A stretch of DNA of 5,207 nt from Solirubrobacterales bacterium. GTDB taxonomy: Bacteria > Actinomycetota > Thermoleophilia > Solirubrobacterales > Solirubrobacteraceae. Location: NCBI GenBank assembly GCA_003244035.1, contig QHBV01000279.1:2864-8070 (forward strand). Reading direction: 5' to 3'. The notes under the pieces were generated by a model. It was given only the letters and a program-made list of their open reading frames with translations, made no database searches and was not told the DNA's origin. Positions 1-5,207 of the stretch are shown here, in pieces (positions within the stretch are counted from its first letter, which is position 1; each line of letters starts with the position of its first letter). Made by a program: the position numbers and the translations under genes.

Positions 1-698
1 GTCTTGTGGGTGGTCGTGGTGACCACGTGCGCGTGCGGGACCGGATCTGGGTGCAACCCGGCGGCGACCAAGCCGGCGAAGTGGGCCATGTCCACGACCA
101 GATAGGCGCCGACCTCGTCGGCGATCGCGCGAAAGCGCTCGAAGTCCAGGAAGCGGGAATACGCCGACCACCCCGCGAGGATCAGCCGCGGGTGTCGCTC
201 ACGGGCGATCCGCTGGACCTCGTCCATGTCGATCAGGCTCGTCTCACGGTCGACCTGGTACGGGGCGATCTCGTACAGGCGCCCGGAGACGTTGAGCTTC
301 ATCCCATGCGTGAGATGGCCGCCATGGGCGAGCGCGAGCCCCATGATCGTCTCGCCCGGCGCCAGCAGCGCGTGGTAGACGGCGGCGTTGGCCTGGGCGC
401 CCGAGTGGGGCTGGACGTTGGCGTGCTCGGCGCCGAACAGCGCGCACGCCCGGTCGATCGCGAGCTGCTCGGCGACGTCGACGTGCTCGCAGCCACCGTA
501 GTAGCGCCTGCCGGGATAGCCCTCGGCGTACTTGTTGGTGAGCACCGACCCCTGACACTCGAGCACCGCAGCCGGGACGAAGTTCTCCGAGGCGATCATC
601 TCGAGCGTGCGCTGCTGGCGCTCGAGCTCGCGCGCCAGCACCTCGGCGATCTCGGGGTCGACCTCGGCCAGCGGGCGATCAAGGAAGTCAGGCGTCAC
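1..698 (-). CDS. glyA: Serine hydroxymethyltransferase, N-terminal part (3' end outside window)
   Basis: PLP-dependent cytosolic enzyme that interconverts serine plus tetrahydrofolate with glycine plus 5,10-methylene-tetrahydrofolate, the main source of one-carbon units. The visible 232 residues match the family from the N-terminus: FLDRPLAEVDPEI (5-17), LEMIASENF (32-40), TNKYAEGYPGRRYYGG (54-69), QPHSGAQAN (96-104), AHGGHLTHG (124-132), VDMAHFAGLVAAG (202-214, with the PLP-ring Asp203 and His206) and VVTTTTHK (225-232). Lys232 is the Schiff-base lysine by alignment to E. coli Lys229, so the window ends just at the catalytic lysine and roughly the C-terminal 190 residues are missing. I chose the GTG at 698 because it gives the usual short leader before FLDRPL; an in-frame TTG at 716 is the alternative. 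No Shine-Dalgarno is visible. The gene lies 21 nt after the tsaC stop, in the same direction, and is probably the fourth gene of the prfA operon. It is partial only because of the window edge; no damage is seen. Confidence 0.97.
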   Translation of the reverse strand, partial: MTPDFLDRPLAEVDPEIAEVLARELERQQRTLEMIASENFVPAAVLECQGSVLTNKYAEGYPGRRYYGGCEHVDVAEQLAIDRACALFGAEHANVQPHSGAQANAAVYHALLAPGETIMGLALAHGGHLTHGMKLNVSGRLYEIAPYQVDRETSLIDMDEVQRIARERHPRLILAGWSAYSRFLDFERFRAIADEVGAYLVVDMAHFAGLVAAGLHPDPVPHAHVVTTTTHK

Positions 699-719
699 GG
701 CGGCCGACGATAGCAACGG

Positions 720-1331
720 TCATGGAACCGATCCGGGCCCGAGCGCCACCGCGAGCTCGGCCGGGTCGAGCGCACCCGCACGCACCACCGCCCACTCGCC
801 GCCGGCTTCATAGCCGCGCAGATCGACGACGGTGGAGGGCGTGCCCGGCAGCTCGCCGCCGTCGAACCCCAAGTCGACGGCGGCGCGAATCTCCTCCGGC
901 ACGTCAGACAGCCGCCGCGAATCGGGACCACCCGCGAGGTTCGCGCTGGACTGGAGCACCGGCCGGCGCACGTCCGCCAGCAGCGCGAGACGGGGGACCC
1001 GCAGCCCGATCGTTGATGGGTCATTCCCGCAGGCCAGCGGAAAGCGCCGCTCGGGATTTGGCAGCAGCGCGGTGAGGCCGCCCGGCAGCAGCCGGGCCAG
1101 CGCCGCCCGTGTGCGCTCGCCGAGCGCGGACAGCGACGCGAGCGCGTCCTCGACAGCGAAGAACATAATGGCGGCCGCCTTTGGGGGCGGCCGCTTTTTG
1201 ATCGCGCACAGGCGAGCGACGGCTTCGCCGTTGTCCGGATCGCACGCGAGTCCGTAGACCGTGTCGGCTGGGAACAGCACCACCCCGCCGGCCGCGATGC
1301 AGCGCTCGAACGCCGCCGCAGGCGAGCTCAC
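720..1331 (-). CDS. tsaC: L-threonylcarbamoyladenylate synthase (YrdC/Sua5 family)
   Basis: Makes threonylcarbamoyl-AMP from threonine, bicarbonate and ATP, the first step of t6A formation at position 37 of ANN-decoding tRNAs; TsaD and partners then transfer the group. The 203-residue product is a single YrdC domain: GGVVLFPADTVYGLACD (15-31), the nucleotide-binding KKRPPPK (45-51), PGGLTALL (83-90), TIGLRVP (107-113), SSANLAGG (128-135) and PSTVVDL (165-171). Length fits the short TsaC form and leaves no room for the extra C-terminal Sua5 domain. The frame is open upstream to an ATG at 1418, but I chose the GTG at 1331. It overlaps the prmC stop (GTGA), puts the domain 15-20 residues from the N-terminus, and avoids an Arg/Pro-rich extension that reads as shadow translation of prmC. 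Oddity: KAAAIMFF after the KRP motif, where many homologues have K-P-L followed by hydrophobics; that DNA is a perfect inverted repeat. The same gene is called ywlC in Bacillus. Confidence 0.94.
   Translation of the reverse strand: MSSPAAAFERCIAAGGVVLFPADTVYGLACDPDNGEAVARLCAIKKRPPPKAAAIMFFAVEDALASLSALGERTRAALARLLPGGLTALLPNPERRFPLACGNDPSTIGLRVPRLALLADVRRPVLQSSANLAGGPDSRRLSDVPEEIRAAVDLGFDGGELPGTPSTVVDLRGYEAGGEWAVVRAGALDPAELAVALGPGSVP
1171..1199 (+). terminator. Terminator-like perfect hairpin with T5 tail, antisense within tsaC
   Basis: On the plus strand, GCGGCCGCC (1171-1179) pairs perfectly with GGCGGCCGC (1186-1194) across a 6-nt loop (TTTGGG), followed at once by TTTTT (1195-1199). That is the shape of an intrinsic terminator, but it points against the tsaC-coding strand and lies inside the gene. 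On the sense strand the same bases encode the KKRPPPKAAAIM stretch and have no U-run after the stem. Each arm contains the palindromic octamer GCGGCCGC, so the arms are both direct and inverted repeats. It may limit antisense transcription, or may be a by-product of Lys-Lys-Arg-Pro and Ala codons in a GC-rich gene. Confidence 0.35.
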
Positions 1332-2155
1332 CGGCGCCCGAGGACGACGCGCTCGTAGCCGGCGAGGTCGTGCAGGCGCTCGACGGACGAGCATCCGGAG
1401 CGGCGCAGCAGCTCGCACACCGCCGAAGCCTGGTCGAAGCCGACCTCGAGCGCGATCAGCGGCACCCCGCGCGCACGCGCCACCAGCCGGCGCACCAGGT
1501 CCAGTCCGTCCTCGCCCCCGATCAGCGCCGAGCGCGGCTCGTATCGCTCGACGTCAGGCGGCAGCTCGTACCCGTGGGCCACGTATGGGAGGTTGGCCAG
1601 TATCGCGTCATACGACGCCCCGTCGAGCAGGTCGGCCTGCACGAACCGCACGTCGAGCCGCAGCCGCGACGCGTTCTCCCGCGCCACCGCCAGCGCATCC
1701 GCGTCGCAGTCGATCCCGCTGAGGCGCAGGTCCGGCCGCTCATCCTTGAGCGCCAGTGCGACGGCGCCGCTGCCGGTGCCGACATCGACGACGCGGGCGC
1801 CGGCGGCGAGCTCCGTCCCCACCTCGACCAGCAGTTCGGTCTCGGGCCGGGGGATCAGCACGCGCCGGTCGACAGCGAGCGAGATCCGACGAAAGTCCCT
1901 GCGCCCGAGGATGTAGGCGATCGGCTCCCGCGCCACCCGCCGAGCGAGCAGCGCTTCGAACCGCCCGGCAACGGTGGCGTCGGGCACGGCCGCGGCGTCG
2001 AGGCGCAGGCGCGCCCGCGTCGCCCGGAGCACCGTCCCCAGCAGCAGCTCGGCGTCGAGGCGCGGGCTCTCACAGCCGGCGGTTCTCAGCGTGCGACTCG
2101 CACGCGCCAGCAGCTCGTCCACCGAGGCCGGGCGGCTCAACGCCGCTTCAGGCAA
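1328..2155 (-). CDS. prmC: Peptide chain release factor N5-glutamine methyltransferase
   Basis: SAM-dependent enzyme (HemK/PrmC) that N5-methylates the glutamine of the GGQ motif in RF1 and RF2, raising termination efficiency. From the TTG at 2155 it has 275 residues, close to E. coli PrmC (277). Seen in order: an N-terminal helical substrate-binding region with CESPRLDAELLL, REPIAYILG (76-84), IPRPETELLVE (101-111), SAM motif I VVDVGTGSG (122-130), acidic Asp149 ending motif II, catalytic motif IV NLPY (188-191), and a C-terminal RVVLGRR typical of the family. NLPY differs from the usual NPPY. The start is uncertain: TTG 2155 overlaps the prfA stop by 8 nt and suits translational coupling; ATG 2191 is the only ATG and adds 12 residues with a 44-nt overlap; GTG 2122 best matches the E. 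coli N-terminal length. No clear Shine-Dalgarno helps. It sits directly after its substrate gene prfA, and its stop overlaps the tsaC start. Function is confident, start is not. Confidence 0.94.
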   Translation of the reverse strand: MPEAALSRPASVDELLARASRTLRTAGCESPRLDAELLLGTVLRATRARLRLDAAAVPDATVAGRFEALLARRVAREPIAYILGRRDFRRISLAVDRRVLIPRPETELLVEVGTELAAGARVVDVGTGSGAVALALKDERPDLRLSGIDCDADALAVARENASRLRLDVRFVQADLLDGASYDAILANLPYVAHGYELPPDVERYEPRSALIGGEDGLDLVRRLVARARGVPLIALEVGFDQASAVCELLRRSGCSSVERLHDLAGYERVVLGRR

Positions 2156-3197
2156 GGGCCTGCTCGCCCAACCGCTGCCGCTTCTCGTCATCCTGCAGGG
2201 CCGCCGTGAGCTCGTCGAGCTCGCCGATCAGGATCGCGTCGAGGTTGTGCACGAGCAGGTTGACGCGGTGGTCCTTGACGCGCCCCTCACCGAAGTTGTA
2301 GGTGCGGATCTTCCCGGAACGCTCACCCGTACCGACCTGCGCGTGGCGCGAGGCGTCGATCGAAGCCCGCTGCTCGGCGAGTGCGCGCTCGTACAGGCGC
2401 GCTCGCAGCACGCGCATCGCGCGCTCGCGGTTCTGCAGCTGGGACTTCTCGTCCTGCATCGAGACGACGATGCCGGTCGGCCTGTGCGTGATCCGCACGG
2501 CGGAGTCGGTCGTGTTGACCGACTGCCCGCCCGGGCCCGAGCTCCGGTAGACGTCGATCTGCAGCTCTCCCGCGTCGAGCTCGACCTCGACCTCCTCGGC
2601 CTCGGGCAGCACCGCCACGGTTGCGGTCGAGGTGTGAATCCGCCCCTGGGACTCGGTCTCGGGTACGCGCTGGACCCGGTGCGTGCCGCCCTCGAACTTG
2701 AACACCGAGTACGCCCCGTCACCCTTGATCGCAAACGTGTAGGTACCCTCGCCGATCGACAGGGTCTCCATCGTGAACCCGCGACGCTCGGCGTACCGGG
2801 TCAGCATCCGGTAGAGGTCGCCGGCCCACAGCCCGGCCTCCTCCCCCCCCGCTCCGGGGCGGATCTCGATGATCACGTTCTTGTCGTCGTTCGGGTCGCG
2901 CTCGACCATCGCCAGCCGGATCTCCTCCTCCAGCGCCTCGATCCGCCGGCGGGAGGATTCGAGCAGCGCCCGCAGCTCGGGGTCCTCGCCGCCCTCGTCG
3001 AGCAGCTCCCGCGCCCCGGCGGCGTCGTCGAACGCCCGGCGGTACTCGGCGGCCAGACGCGCCGCCGGCCCGAGCTCGCTGTACGCCCTGCCGGCGGCGG
3101 TGAACCGCTCCCGATCGGAGATCACGGCGGGATCGGAGAGCTCGCGCTCCAACTCGCTAAAGCGCGCCTCGATCTGGGAGACCAGCTCATCGATCAT
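2148..3197 (-). CDS. prfA: Peptide chain release factor 1 (RF1)
   Basis: Class I release factor that recognises UAA and UAG in the ribosomal A site and triggers hydrolysis of peptidyl-tRNA. The 349-residue product has the full RF1 layout: a helical domain 1 (about 1-105), the PCRF-domain signature IRPGAGGEEAGLW (112-124), the codon-reading P-x-T tripeptide as PET (179-181) in VPETESQGRIHTS, and the catalytic loop SSGPGGQSVNT (219-229) with Gln225 as the PrmC methylation target. DEKSQLQNRERAM (249-261) and the C-terminal RTYNFGEGRVKDHRVN (298-313) complete it. PET is the RF1-type tripeptide known from Bacillus RF1 and is not the RF2 SPF motif. The ATG at 3197 gives a standard N-terminus (MIDELVSQIEARFSELE) and has no Shine-Dalgarno; a promoter placed to give a leaderless mRNA is listed separately. 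First gene of the prfA-prmC-tsaC-glyA unit; its stop lies inside the start of prmC. An eight-G run encodes the GAGGEE motif. Intact. Confidence 0.98.
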   Translation of the reverse strand: MIDELVSQIEARFSELERELSDPAVISDRERFTAAGRAYSELGPAARLAAEYRRAFDDAAGARELLDEGGEDPELRALLESSRRRIEALEEEIRLAMVERDPNDDKNVIIEIRPGAGGEEAGLWAGDLYRMLTRYAERRGFTMETLSIGEGTYTFAIKGDGAYSVFKFEGGTHRVQRVPETESQGRIHTSTATVAVLPEAEEVEVELDAGELQIDVYRSSGPGGQSVNTTDSAVRITHRPTGIVVSMQDEKSQLQNRERAMRVLRARLYERALAEQRASIDASRHAQVGTGERSGKIRTYNFGEGRVKDHRVNLLVHNLDAILIGELDELTAALQDDEKRQRLGEQALA

Positions 3198-3206
3198 CGT
3201 CGAACG

Positions 3207-3234
3207 AGTGTATGCAGCGTGCCCGGTCTGTCAC
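3207..3234 (-). promoter_or_regulatory. Candidate promoter of the prfA operon
   Basis: On the minus strand, GTGACA at 3234-3229 (5 of 6 matches to TTGACA) and TACACT at 3212-3207 (4 of 6 to TATAAT) are separated by 16 bp. The predicted start of transcription falls at about 3198-3201, within a few bases of the prfA ATG at 3197, so the mRNA would be leaderless or nearly so. This agrees with the absence of a Shine-Dalgarno sequence. It is the only intergenic DNA upstream of prfA. Inferred from sequence pattern only; promoter consensus is loose in high-GC bacteria. Confidence 0.42.
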
Positions 3235-3245
3235 CATTCTGACTC

Positions 3246-4184
3246 GTGGAGCACCGGCCAGAGCAGCTGCGGGCGCGCCGCGCTGCCCGCGCCAGGGCGC
3301 TGCGCCGCCGGCGCTTTCGCGCCGCGATCCTGGCGGTACTCGGGGCCGGTCTGCTCGCGGCAGTGGCGATCGCCATGGGGGCGACGGGCGGACCGCGGCG
3401 GGCTGGTCGTGCGGGGCCGGCGACGGCACCCGCGGCTCCAGGGCAGCGGCAGGCCGTCACCGCGAGTTCGGATTCGGGCCTGCGAGCGGAGCTGACGGCA
3501 GTCAGGCACCTGGCCGGCTACGGCCTGCCGCTGTTCTGCGGTGGGCGCTCGAAGCGAATGGTCGCGCTGACCTTCGACGACGGGCCCGGCCCGTACACGA
3601 CACTCGCGATCCGCAAGCTGCGCGAGCACCGCCTGCGCGCCACCTTCTTCCTCGTCGGCAAGGAGATCCGGGCCCACCCGGGGCTCGCTCAGCTCGAGCG
3701 CACAGTCGCCGCCTTCGGCGACCACACGATGACGCACCCGTTCCTGCCGGCGCTGCCGTCAGCCGCGATGGTGCAGGAGATCGCCGGCGCCCAGGCGCTG
3801 ATCGAGCAGGTCACGGGCCAGCCCGTGGCCCTGTTCCGCCCGCCATATGAGGGGGTCAACAGCGCGATCGAACGGGAGGTAAAGGCGCTCGGGATGCTCG
3901 AGGTGCTGTGGGACGTCGACAGCGGCGACTCGCTCGGGGCCGACTACGCCGGGATCGAACACAACGTGCTCGCGGGCCTGCGCCCAGGCTCGATCATCCT
4001 GATGCACGAGAACCGCGGCCAGACGATCCGCGCGCTGCCGGTGATCTTCGCCGCGCTCGCGCGCGATCACCTGCGCGCGGTCACCGTCCCGGAGCTCGTC
4101 GCCGCCGACCCGCCGTCGCCGGCGCAGCTTCGAGCCGGCTTCCGCGGCTGTGGCGTCAGAGCGCAGGCCGGCAACGGCGGGTAG
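3246..4184 (+). CDS. Membrane-anchored polysaccharide deacetylase (NodB/CE4 domain)
   Basis: Likely a metal-dependent carbohydrate-esterase-4 enzyme removing N- or O-acetyl groups from a cell-envelope polymer such as peptidoglycan; the substrate cannot be read from sequence. The 312-residue product has a very basic N-terminus (11 Arg in the first 25 residues), one hydrophobic segment at about 26-46 that acts as a signal anchor, an Ala/Pro/Gly-rich linker (48-75), then a NodB domain (about 104-285). CE4 motifs are all present: TFDDGP (109-114; metal Asp112, catalytic-base Asp111), HTMTHP (160-165; metal His160 and His164), RPPY (198-201), WDVDSGD (222-228) and LMHENR (252-257; His254). Two cysteines only, C98 and C302, flank the domain and might pair outside the cell. 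The start is a GTG at 3246, the codon that retains the membrane segment; no Shine-Dalgarno is visible. It is divergent from prfA and convergent with DUF1385, so it is its own transcription unit inside a conserved translation cluster. No specific gene name is justified. Confidence 0.9.
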   Translation: MEHRPEQLRARRAARARALRRRRFRAAILAVLGAGLLAAVAIAMGATGGPRRAGRAGPATAPAAPGQRQAVTASSDSGLRAELTAVRHLAGYGLPLFCGGRSKRMVALTFDDGPGPYTTLAIRKLREHRLRATFFLVGKEIRAHPGLAQLERTVAAFGDHTMTHPFLPALPSAAMVQEIAGAQALIEQVTGQPVALFRPPYEGVNSAIEREVKALGMLEVLWDVDSGDSLGADYAGIEHNVLAGLRPGSIILMHENRGQTIRALPVIFAALARDHLRAVTVPELVAADPPSPAQLRAGFRGCGVRAQAGNGG

Positions 4185-4193
4185 CACCTGAGC

Positions 4194-5195
4194 CTACGCC
4201 ACCACCTCGACGCCGACGAGGTCGGCGGCGGATGCGCCTCCCGGCGCCTCCACCGCGAGCACCGCCCGCAGGGCCGCGATCGCAACCGCGAGCTGATCGA
4301 GCTCGGGCTCGCGCGTGGTCAGCCGCTGGAGCTGCATGCCCGGGTACATGACCGCCTGGACCCAGCGCCGGCGGCGGTTGCGCCCGGCCCACCGGATCAC
4401 CTCGAACGACAGCCCCGCGATCAGCGGGACCCCGAGGATCCTCGTGAGCACCAGGATCCACCAGGCCGGCAGCCCGACCGGGGCGAACACGAAGATCGCC
4501 ATGATCATCACGATCAGCAGGAAGCTGGTGCCACAGCGCGGGTGCAGGCGCGAGTAGAGCTGGGCACGCTCGGGGGTCAGCTCATCGGAGGCCTCGAAGC
4601 ACGAGATCGCCTTGTGCTCGGCGCCGTGGTACTCGAACATCCGTCGCAGGTCGCCCAAGCGCGAGAGCAGGAACAGGTAGCCGAGGAAGATCGAGGTCCG
4701 CAGCACGCCCTCGACGACCCAGAACAGGACGGAGGAGCCGAGCTGGTGCTTGACGAGGCTCGTCAAGCCGACCGGAACGACGAAGAACAGCCCGATCGCG
4801 AACACGAGCGCCAGCACGATCGTGCCGGCCCAGAGGCCGCCCGAGATCTCCTGGTCCTCCTGTGGAAGCTGCGCGTTGGCGGCGATCCCCAGTGCCCGCA
4901 ACCCGATCGCTAGCGACTCGGCGAGCGCGACCACCCCGCGGATCACCGGCAGGCGATAGAGGCGGTGGCGGCGGGTCCACGAAACCAGCGGAAATGACTG
5001 CACGTCGATCGGCCCGAGCGCACCGGGGCTGGGCCCGAGCGCAGCGCTCGGACCGGGCTTTCGCACCGCGACCGCCCACGTCGAGACACCGCGCATCATC
5101 ACCCCTTCGAGCACGGCCTGGCCGCCGACGGGCGCGTCGCGCGAGGCGGTCAGCGGGCCCGGCCGGTCGCGCGCGCGGGCGGCGCCCTCGCTCAT
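4194..5195 (-). CDS. DUF1385 multi-pass membrane protein (YqhQ-like)
   Basis: Conserved membrane protein of unknown biochemical function, family DUF1385 (Bacillus YqhQ is a member). The 333-residue product shows the family signatures: GGQAVLEGVMMRG (24-36), RRHRLYRLPVIRGVVALAES (75-94), EYHGAEHKAI (188-197), SRLHPRCGTSF (215-225) and a C-terminal QLQRLTTREP (288-297). Hydrophobic segments at about 121-144, 154-178, 223-241 and 244-265 are probable membrane helices; 85-105 is a weaker one. The invariant-looking His/Glu/Cys in EYHGAEHK and HPRCG sit next to helices and could bind metal or be catalytic, but that is inference. The ATG at 5195 leaves 23 residues before GGQ, of which the first 20 are low-complexity; it lies 12 nt from the window edge, so the promoter or ribosome site is unseen. 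In related genomes this gene commonly sits between rpmE and prfA/prmC; here a deacetylase intervenes. The C-terminal 30 residues after TTREP are Ala/Val-rich. Family assignment is firm, role unknown. Confidence 0.93.
   Translation of the reverse strand: MSEGAARARDRPGPLTASRDAPVGGQAVLEGVMMRGVSTWAVAVRKPGPSAALGPSPGALGPIDVQSFPLVSWTRRHRLYRLPVIRGVVALAESLAIGLRALGIAANAQLPQEDQEISGGLWAGTIVLALVFAIGLFFVVPVGLTSLVKHQLGSSVLFWVVEGVLRTSIFLGYLFLLSRLGDLRRMFEYHGAEHKAISCFEASDELTPERAQLYSRLHPRCGTSFLLIVMIMAIFVFAPVGLPAWWILVLTRILGVPLIAGLSFEVIRWAGRNRRRRWVQAVMYPGMQLQRLTTREPELDQLAVAIAALRAVLAVEAPGGASAADLVGVEVVA
4211..4227. other. Small perfect hairpin just past the convergent gene ends
   Basis: CGCCGAC (4211-4217) and GTCGGCG (4221-4227) form a 7-bp GC-rich stem with a 3-nt loop, starting 26 nt after the deacetylase stop and lying inside the last codons of the DUF1385 gene. 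No T-run follows on either strand, so it is not a classical terminator. It is the only stem-loop I see near the convergent junction and could at most weakly help end the deacetylase transcript. In DNA this rich in G and C, a stem this short may be chance. Confidence 0.2.
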
Positions 5196-5207
5196 GGCTG
5201 GACTAGA

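Noticed and set aside
6..713. 235-codon plus-strand open frame
   Set aside because: It mirrors glyA, whose minus-strand frame is an unmistakable serine hydroxymethyltransferase. The plus-strand product has no family resemblance.
1164..1169. CATAAT on the plus strand, a near-perfect -10 box just before the tsaC hairpin
   Set aside because: No -35-like hexamer lies 16-18 bp upstream, and the transcript would begin within the hairpin. The bases are explained by codons for Ile-Met in tsaC.
1332..1418. 29-residue N-terminal extension of TsaC up to the ATG at 1418
   Set aside because: The extension is Arg/Ala/Pro-rich, lies wholly within prmC codons and has no counterpart in the family. The GTG overlapping the prmC stop is the better start.
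1370..2209. 279-codon plus-strand open frame
   Set aside because: It lies antisense to prmC, with a Gln/Arg/Pro-rich low-complexity product; a shadow frame.
2612..2662. PET in place of PAT or PVT in the RF1 codon-recognition tripeptide, suspected as altered stop-codon specificity
   Set aside because: Only the Pro and Thr are strictly conserved, and PET is known from normal RF1 proteins such as that of Bacillus, so standard UAA/UAG reading is expected.
1974..3242. 422-codon plus-strand open frame, the longest in the window
   Set aside because: It runs opposite prfA and the end of prmC, whose minus-strand products match known families along their whole length. The plus-strand product shows no recognisable domain, and long antisense frames are expected in DNA this GC-rich.
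4908..4913. GCTAGC-type palindromes and GCGCGC runs as possible operators or repeats
   Set aside because: They are short, within coding DNA, and expected by chance at this base composition; no spaced or repeated arrangement was seen.

Overview
The window reads as a high-GC bacterial chromosome segment (roughly 70% G+C by eye), almost fully coding. The gene content and order, DUF1385 / prfA / prmC / tsaC / glyA, are those of the conserved translation-linked cluster that in many Gram-positive and related bacteria follows rho and rpmE. The high GC, GTG/TTG starts, lack of Shine-Dalgarno sequences and likely leaderless genes fit an actinobacterium. A deep lineage such as Thermoleophilia/Solirubrobacterales is my best guess, made from protein flavour only and not proven here.

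Layout. On the minus strand, from 3197 down to 1, runs a tight four-gene unit: prfA (peptide chain release factor 1), prmC (the methyltransferase that modifies the release-factor GGQ glutamine), tsaC/ywlC (threonylcarbamoyl-AMP synthase for tRNA t6A) and glyA (serine hydroxymethyltransferase). glyA is cut by the window edge exactly at its PLP-binding lysine. Stops and starts overlap or nearly touch (about 8 nt, then 3 nt, then a 21-nt gap), so the unit is very probably one operon with translational coupling. A 48-bp divergent intergenic region (3198-3245) carries a plausible prfA promoter and, facing the other way, the start of a membrane-anchored polysaccharide deacetylase (3246-4184, plus strand). 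That gene converges, with a 9-bp gap, on a minus-strand DUF1385 (YqhQ-like) multi-pass membrane protein (4194-5195), which starts 12 nt from the right edge.

How they work together. PrmC methylates the GGQ glutamine of the RF1 encoded just upstream. TsaC makes the precursor for tRNA position-37 modification, and GlyA feeds one-carbon and glycine pools. The deacetylase is a cell-envelope enzyme, oriented against its neighbours, that separates DUF1385 from prfA. It looks like a later insertion into an otherwise conserved cluster.

No RNA genes, CRISPR arrays, insertion sequences or attachment sites were seen, and no stretch over 300 bases lacks a gene. I found no convincing wholly new system. 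The best leads are a perfect terminator-like hairpin on the strand opposite tsaC, the compact divergent promoter region, an NLPY (instead of NPPY) catalytic motif in PrmC, and the uncharacterised DUF1385 protein with its deacetylase neighbour.
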